Assembly: GCF_023073415.1 (NCBI RefSeq)
Contig: NZ_JADPJL010000065.1
Span: 124,001-188,000 of the forward strand
Direction of reading: 5' to 3'
DNA from: Bradyrhizobium sp. 190
Lineage (GTDB): Bacteria; Pseudomonadota; Alphaproteobacteria; Rhizobiales; Xanthobacteraceae
DNA length: 64,000 nt
The position numbers and the translations under genes are program-made. The notes under the pieces are model-generated. The model made no database searches, had not been told where the DNA came from, and saw only the letters and a list, made by a program, of their open reading frames with translations. Below, in pieces: positions 59,044-64,000 of the stretch. The first letter of the stretch is position 1; every line of letters begins with the position of its first letter.

Positions 59044-60648
59044 ATGCCGCTTCATTCCACCATCGATCCCACATCTTCCGAGTTTGCCCGCAACGCCGAC
59101 GTGATGCGCGGCCTGGTGGCGGAGCTTCGCGAGAAGCTTAAAGTGGTTTCCGGCGGGGGCGGTGAGACGGCGCGCAAGCGGCATACCTCGCGCGGCAAGA
59201 TGCTGGCGCGCGAACGCGTCGACCTGCTGGTCGATCCCGGCACCGCCTTTCTCGAATTGTCGCCACTCGCGGCCAACGGCCTTTATGGCGGCGATGTCCA
59301 TTCCGCCAGCGTCATCACCGGGGTGGGGCGCATTTCGGGCCGTGAATGCGTCATCGTCGCCAACGATGCCACCATCAAGGGCGGCACCTATTATCCGATG
59401 ACCGTGAAGAAGCATCTGCGTGCGCAGGACATTGCGCGGCAGAACAATCTGCCTTGCGTCTACATGGTCGATTCCGGCGGCGCCTTCCTGCCGCTGCAGG
59501 ACGAGATCTTTCCCGACGAGCGGCATTTCGGTCGCATCTTCTACAACCAGGCGCAGATGTCCTCGCAGGGCATTCCGCAGATCGCCATCGTGATGGGGTC
59601 CTGCACCGCCGGGGGCGCCTATGTGCCGGCCATGTCGGACGAGAGTATCATCGTGCGCAATCAAGGCACGATCTTCCTCGGCGGGCCGCCGCTGGTGAAG
59701 GCCGCAACCGGCGAGGTGGTGAGCGCCGAAGAGCTCGGGGGCGCGGACGTGCATTCGCGGCAATCCGGCGTCACCGATCATTACGCGCAGAACGACGCGC
59801 ACGCGATCGGGATCGCCCGGCGCATCGTCGCCACGCTGAAGCCGCCGACGCGGGCGGCGCTGAACATGCGCGAGCCGCGGGAGCCGCTGTTTCCGGCCGA
59901 AGAGATTTACGGCGTGGTCTCCGCCGACGGCAGGAAACCGTTCGACGTCCATGACATCATCGCCCGGATCGTCGACGGCTCGGAATTTGACGAATTCAAA
60001 AAACTCTACGGCACGACGCTGATCTGCGGGTTCGCCCATATCTGGGGCTATCCGGTCGGCATCATCGCCAACAACGGCATCCTGTTCAGCGAGAGTTCGC
60101 TGAAGGGTGCGCACTTCATCGAATTGTGCTGCCAGCGCAACATCCCGCTGGTGTTCCTGCAGAACATCACCGGCTTCATGGTCGGCAAGAAATACGAGGC
60201 CGGCGGCATCGCGCGCGACGGCGCCAAGCTGGTAACGGCGGTGGCGACCGCCGGTGTGCCGAAATTCACCGTCGTGATCGGCGGCTCCTACGGCGCCGGC
60301 AATTACGGCATGTGCGGGCGGTCCTACAGCCCGCGCTTTCTCTGGCTTTGGCCGAATGCTCGTATCTCCGTGATGGGCGGTGAGCAGGCTTCGATGGTGC
60401 TCGGTCAAGTCCGTCGCGACAATATTGAGGCCAAGGGCGAGACCTGGTCGGCGGAAGAGGAAGAAAAATTCCGCGCACCCATCCGCGCGCAATACGAACA
60501 CCAGGGCAATCCCTATTACGCCACCGCACGGGTGTGGGACGACGGGGTGATCGATCCCGCCGACACGCGGCTGGCGCTGGGCCTTGGGCTATCAGCCGCG
60601 GTCAATGCGCCGATCGAATCGACGAAATTTGGCCTGTTCAGGATGTGA
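59044..60648 (+). CDS. mccB: Methylcrotonyl-CoA carboxylase beta subunit
   Basis: The carboxyltransferase half of 3-methylcrotonyl-CoA carboxylase. The 534-residue protein shows KRHTSRGKMLARERVDLLVD, PCVYMVDSGGAFLPLQDEIF, MGSCTAGGAYVPAMSDESII, NITGFMVGKKYEAGGIARDG and VVIGGSYGAGNYGMCGR, in family order. ATG 59044 gives the usual length. It follows ivd by 113 bases and is coupled to mccA by overlapping start and stop. Confidence 0.96.
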   Translation: MPLHSTIDPTSSEFARNADVMRGLVAELREKLKVVSGGGGETARKRHTSRGKMLARERVDLLVDPGTAFLELSPLAANGLYGGDVHSASVITGVGRISGRECVIVANDATIKGGTYYPMTVKKHLRAQDIARQNNLPCVYMVDSGGAFLPLQDEIFPDERHFGRIFYNQAQMSSQGIPQIAIVMGSCTAGGAYVPAMSDESIIVRNQGTIFLGGPPLVKAATGEVVSAEELGGADVHSRQSGVTDHYAQNDAHAIGIARRIVATLKPPTRAALNMREPREPLFPAEEIYGVVSADGRKPFDVHDIIARIVDGSEFDEFKKLYGTTLICGFAHIWGYPVGIIANNGILFSESSLKGAHFIELCCQRNIPLVFLQNITGFMVGKKYEAGGIARDGAKLVTAVATAGVPKFTVVIGGSYGAGNYGMCGRSYSPRFLWLWPNARISVMGGEQASMVLGQVRRDNIEAKGETWSAEEEEKFRAPIRAQYEHQGNPYYATARVWDDGVIDPADTRLALGLGLSAAVNAPIESTKFGLFRM

Positions 60649-62657
60649 TGATGGACCGCTCGAAACTCTACCGGCGTTTTCGTACCCTCCTGATCGCCAA
60701 CCGGGGCGAGATCGCCTGCCGCGTCATCCGCTCCGCCCGCGCCATGGGCCTGCGCACCGTCGCCGTCTATTCCGAGGCCGACCGCGACGCCATGCATGTT
60801 GCCATGGCCGATGAGGCCGTGTTGCTGGGACCCGCGCGGGCACGCGACAGCTATCTCAATATCGAACGCGTAATCGAAGCCGCACGCCAGACCGGCGCCG
60901 AGGCCATCCATCCCGGCTACGGCTTCCTGTCGGAGAATGCCGAATTCGCACAGGCGTGTCTGAACGCCGGGCTGGTGTTCATTGGCCCGACGGCTGCGAT
61001 GATGACCGCGATGGGCTCGAAGTCGGGCTCGAAAGCGCTGATGGAAAAGGCCGGCGTGCCGCTGGTGCCGGGCTATCACGGCGAGGCGCAGGACGAGGCG
61101 ACGCTCGCAAAATCCGCCGACAAGATCGGATTCCCGGTGCTGGTGAAGGCATCCGCCGGCGGCGGCGGGCGGGGCATGCGCGTGGTCAATTCGGCCGGAG
61201 AACTTGCGGCCGCGATCGTCAGCGCCAAGCGCGAGGCCAAGGCGGCGTTTGGCGACGACCGCATGCTGATCGAAAAATTCGTGCAGAACCCCCGGCATAT
61301 CGAGGTGCAGATCATCGGCGACAGCCATGGCAATCTGCTCTCGCTCAGGGAGCGCGAATGCACACTGCAGCGGCGGCACCAGAAGGTGATCGAGGAGGCG
61401 CCGTCGCCGACGCTTGATGCCACGCAGCGCGAGACCGTCTGCGCCGCCGCGCGCAAGGCGGCTGCCGCCGTGAACTATGTCGGCGCCGGCACCATCGAGT
61501 TCGTCTCCGACGGCAAGGAAGTGTTCTTCATCGAGATGAATACCCGCCTGCAGGTCGAGCATCCCGTGACCGAGCTGATTACCGGCGTGGATCTGGTGGA
61601 GTGGCAATTGCGGGTGGCGTTCGGTGAAAAACTGCCGCTGGCGCAGGACGAGATCAGGCTGAACGGCCACGCCATCGAGGCGCGGGTCTATGCCGAAAAT
61701 CCGCAGAAGAATTTCATGCCTTCAGTGGGCCGGATCAAGACCTGGCGCACGCCTGACGCCGTCGATGGCTTGCGGATCGACGCCGGCTATCGCGATGGCG
61801 ATGCGGTGTCGCCGTATTACGACGCCATGCTGGCAAAAGTAATAGCCTGGGCGCCGACGCGCCAGGCCGCCATCGAGCGGCTCAACCGCGGCCTGGAAGA
61901 GACGGACGTCAGGGGCATCGTCACCAACATTCCGTTCCTGTCCGCGCTCATCACGCACCCGAATGTGCGCGCCAACACCATCGACACCGGCTTCATCGAG
62001 CGCGAACTGAAGAAGCTGACGGAAGCTTCAAGCACGCTCGGCGATCTCGAGCTTTGCGCCGCAGTCGCGGCCATCGTCGTTGAGGAGCAGAGGACCGCTC
62101 GCAGGGAAGCGCATTCGCCGTGGCAAACCTTCGGCTGGATGCCAGTCGGGCAGCGGCAACGGGTATTTTCGTTCCGGCAGGGGCAGGGCGCCGAACAGAA
62201 GGTGACGCTGCGATATGGCAACGGCCCATCGACGATATCGATCGGCAAGCACCTGTTCGTGTTCGCAACCTCGCCTGCGGAGGGTGGTGGTTTCGACCTG
62301 ACGATCGAGGGAATGAAGTCGCGCGTGGTAGCCGTGATCGAGGGCCATGAGCTTTACCTGCGCACCCGCAACGGTCGCTTCGACCTGCACTGGGTCGATC
62401 CGTTCGGCGGCGAGACCGAGGAGCAGGTCGGCGAGGACAAGATCGTGGCGCCGCTGCCGGGCACGGTCGTCGCGCTGTTGGCCGAGGAAGGCGCGACGCT
62501 GGAAAAGGGCGCCGCGATCCTCACCCTCGAAGTCATGAAGATGGAACAGACCCTGCGCGCGCCCTTTGCAGGCGTATTGAAGAAGATCAAATGCAAGGTC
62601 GGCGATATCGTCGGCGAAGGCGTCGAACTCGCCGAAGTCGAACCGGCGGCGTCATGA
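60648..62657 (+). CDS. mccA: Methylcrotonyl-CoA carboxylase alpha subunit (biotin carboxylase + BCCP)
   Basis: The 669-residue protein has a biotin carboxylase domain (FRTLLIANRGEIACRVIRSA; IHPGYGFLSENAEFAQACL; KASAGGGGRGMRVV; FIEMNTRLQVEHPVTEL), a linker, and a C-terminal biotinyl domain with EVMKMEQTLRAPFAG, in which the Lys of VMKM carries biotin (Val replaces the usual Ala of AMKM). ATG 60648 overlaps the mccB stop (TGATG) with AGGA upstream. Confidence 0.96.
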   Translation: MMDRSKLYRRFRTLLIANRGEIACRVIRSARAMGLRTVAVYSEADRDAMHVAMADEAVLLGPARARDSYLNIERVIEAARQTGAEAIHPGYGFLSENAEFAQACLNAGLVFIGPTAAMMTAMGSKSGSKALMEKAGVPLVPGYHGEAQDEATLAKSADKIGFPVLVKASAGGGGRGMRVVNSAGELAAAIVSAKREAKAAFGDDRMLIEKFVQNPRHIEVQIIGDSHGNLLSLRERECTLQRRHQKVIEEAPSPTLDATQRETVCAAARKAAAAVNYVGAGTIEFVSDGKEVFFIEMNTRLQVEHPVTELITGVDLVEWQLRVAFGEKLPLAQDEIRLNGHAIEARVYAENPQKNFMPSVGRIKTWRTPDAVDGLRIDAGYRDGDAVSPYYDAMLAKVIAWAPTRQAAIERLNRGLEETDVRGIVTNIPFLSALITHPNVRANTIDTGFIERELKKLTEASSTLGDLELCAAVAAIVVEEQRTARREAHSPWQTFGWMPVGQRQRVFSFRQGQGAEQKVTLRYGNGPSTISIGKHLFVFATSPAEGGGFDLTIEGMKSRVVAVIEGHELYLRTRNGRFDLHWVDPFGGETEEQVGEDKIVAPLPGTVVALLAEEGATLEKGAAILTLEVMKMEQTLRAPFAGVLKKIKCKVGDIVGEGVELAEVEPAAS

Positions 62658-63562
62658 GCGATCGCGTCCATATCGTCGAAGTCGGCCCGCGCGATGGGCT
62701 GCAGAACGAGAAGACGCCGATCAGCGTCGCCGACCGGATCGCTTTCGTCGAGGCGCTGATTGGCGCCGGGCTCACGGCCGTGGAAGTCGGAGCGTTCGTC
62801 TCGCCCAAGGCGATCCCGCAAATGGTCGGATCGGCCGAGGTGCTGCGCGGCGTCAGCCGCCACGTGAATTGTGAACTGCCGGTGCTGGTGCCGAACGAGA
62901 AGGGCTACGAGGCTTCACAGGCCGCCGGCGCCAAACTGATCGCGGTGTTCGCCGCGGCGTCGGAAAGTTTTTCACGCGCCAACATAAATTGCACGATTGC
63001 GGAATCGATCGACCGGTTCAGGCCGGTGCTGGCCCGCGCCAAGGCCGACGGGGTCAGGGTGCGCGGCTACATCTCCACCGTACTCGGCTGTCCCTATGAG
63101 GGCGAGATCAAGCCGCAGTCGGTGGTCGACGTCGCAAAAGTGCTGTGGGATCTCGGCTGTTACGAAATCTCGCTCGGCGACACGATCGGCGTCGGCACAC
63201 CCCTGAAGGCGCGGCAACTGCTGCGCGCCGTGGCGGGCCACGTGCCAATGGCCAATCTGGCGATGCACTTCCACGACACGTATGGGCAGGCCCTCGCCAA
63301 TCTCTATGCAGGGATGGAGGAGGGCTGTCGCGTGATCGACTCCGCCGCCGGCGGCCTCGGTGGCTGCCCCTACGCCCCCGGCGCGACCGGGAACGTCGCA
63401 ACCGAGGACGTGGTCTACATGCTCGAGGGCATGGGCATTGCGACCGGCGTCGATATGTCAAAGCTGGTGGCGGCGACCAATGTCGTGAGCGGGCTGATCG
63501 GCCGTCCGCCGGTCAGCCGCGTCGCGGCAGCGTTGAACGCGAAGGCGCGGGCCGCGAAGTAG
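62654..63562 (+). CDS. mvaB: Hydroxymethylglutaryl-CoA lyase
   Basis: It splits HMG-CoA into acetyl-CoA and acetoacetate, the last step of leucine breakdown. The 302-residue protein has VEVGPRDGLQNEKTPISV, the metal ligands in HFHDTYGQALANLYAGME, and the signature SAAGGLGGCPYAPGATGNVA with the catalytic Cys. Its ATG overlaps the mccA stop (ATGA). Methylglutaconyl-CoA hydratase, needed between MCC and this enzyme, is not in the visible operon. Confidence 0.96.
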   Translation: MSDRVHIVEVGPRDGLQNEKTPISVADRIAFVEALIGAGLTAVEVGAFVSPKAIPQMVGSAEVLRGVSRHVNCELPVLVPNEKGYEASQAAGAKLIAVFAAASESFSRANINCTIAESIDRFRPVLARAKADGVRVRGYISTVLGCPYEGEIKPQSVVDVAKVLWDLGCYEISLGDTIGVGTPLKARQLLRAVAGHVPMANLAMHFHDTYGQALANLYAGMEEGCRVIDSAAGGLGGCPYAPGATGNVATEDVVYMLEGMGIATGVDMSKLVAATNVVSGLIGRPPVSRVAAALNAKARAAK

Positions 63563-63567
63563 GCCGC

Positions 63568-64000
63568 TTACGCGGCCTTCAGTCCGACATTCGGCAGCAT
63601 CGGCCGGTTCTTCAGCGCTTTCGCCATCATGGCCTCGACCTCCGCTTTCTCGTGCGGCAGCAGCGCAAGGCGCGGCGGGCGGGTCAGGGCGGTGCCGCGG
63701 CCCATGATGTGCTCGCAAAGCTTGATGCACTGGACGAGGTCCGGACGGGCGTCGAGGTGCAACAGCGGCATGAACCATTCGTAGAGCGGCATGGCCTCGG
63801 CATAGCGTCCCGCCTTGGCGAGGCGGAACAGGGTCTCACCCTCGCGCGGGAAGGCGTTCGACATGCCGGAGACCCAGCCGACGGCGCCCATCGCGACGCT
63901 CTCGACGATGACGTCGTCGAGGTTGGCGAACAGCACGAAGCGATCGCCGACCATGTTGCGGGTGTCGATGAAGCGCCGTGTGTCGCCGGAGGAGTCCTTG
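63568..64000 (-). CDS. Dihydrodipicolinate synthase-family protein, 5' part outside window
   Basis: The frame enters at the right edge with KDSSGDTRRFIDTRN. The Lys at the edge corresponds to the Schiff-base Lys of the DapA/NanA family (IKDSSGD). It continues VGDRFVLFANLDDVIVESVA, MGAVGWVSGMSNAFP and a C-terminal helical part, ending at 63568. The family does aldolase-type reactions on 2-oxo acids; which one cannot be told from this half. It converges with mvaB, five bases between stops. Confidence 0.85.
   Translation of the reverse strand, partial: KDSSGDTRRFIDTRNMVGDRFVLFANLDDVIVESVAMGAVGWVSGMSNAFPREGETLFRLAKAGRYAEAMPLYEWFMPLLHLDARPDLVQCIKLCEHIMGRGTALTRPPRLALLPHEKAEVEAMMAKALKNRPMLPNVGLKAA

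Overview
The window is GC-rich alphaproteobacterial chromosome. Gene content points to Bradyrhizobium or a close relative in the Nitrobacteraceae: leucine/isovalerate catabolism, OpgC, a NodU-type carbamoyltransferase, Bug-type receptors, many tiny one-helix membrane proteins, and a repeat family with a perfect 41-bp palindrome. No rRNA or CRISPR array was seen. There are two tRNA genes, Glu(UUC) on the minus strand and Pro(UGG) on the plus strand.

Layout. 1-4.7 kb: a secreted protein, elongation factor P, and its modification enzymes EpmA and EpmB. 5-9.8 kb: DAHP synthase behind a complete transcription attenuator with a leader peptide reading Phe-Trp-Tyr-Phe-Ser-Tyr, then a PrsW-like protease, an IclR regulator and an AroE-like dehydrogenase. 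9.9-15.2 kb: a catabolic group divergent from aroE/iclR (FAD oxidoreductase and Bug receptor on the plus strand; MFS transporter and M20 amidohydrolase on the minus strand). 15.3-25.9 kb: housekeeping and many very small genes (tRNA-Glu, PilZ, GST, glyoxalase, Flp pilin, H-NS-like, sirtuin, double cold-shock protein, DUF192), plus scars of mobile DNA (IS5-type transposase fragment, RuvC-like remnant, a frameshifted small gene).

25.95-43.66 kb is an integrated element of 17.7 kb bounded by 64-bp direct repeats that duplicate the 3' part of tRNA-Pro. It carries a tyrosine integrase, an AlpA-like regulator, a replication-type protein whose gene contains four iteron-like repeats and a hairpin (laid out like lambda O/ori), an HK97-type prohead protease and a P27-type small terminase. 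I saw no large terminase, portal, capsid or tail gene. This profile resembles a phage satellite or a reduced prophage. Its cargo includes three translationally coupled genes of unknown function (36.26-38.58 kb), a zinc-ribbon TIR protein, an RHH/unknown pair laid out like a toxin-antitoxin module, a Rap1a/Tai-like protein, CspA, and many proteins under 70 residues.

43.7-52 kb: a CAP-domain protein, then an ABC importer with a GntR regulator (minus strand) divergent from a fumarylacetoacetase-type hydrolase, a cyclase and an ACMSD-type amidohydrolase, probably one regulon for an aromatic or ring-cleavage substrate. 52.7-56.3 kb: NodU-like carbamoyltransferase, OpgC and an NDUFS4-like complex I subunit. 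56.4-63.6 kb: Lrp and TetR regulators divergent from a leucine-degradation operon (isovaleryl-CoA dehydrogenase, methylcrotonyl-CoA carboxylase beta and alpha, HMG-CoA lyase). The window ends inside a dihydrodipicolinate-synthase-family gene.

All family assignments were made by eye from translated sequence. No searches or structure predictions were run, so names of divergent small proteins are tentative.
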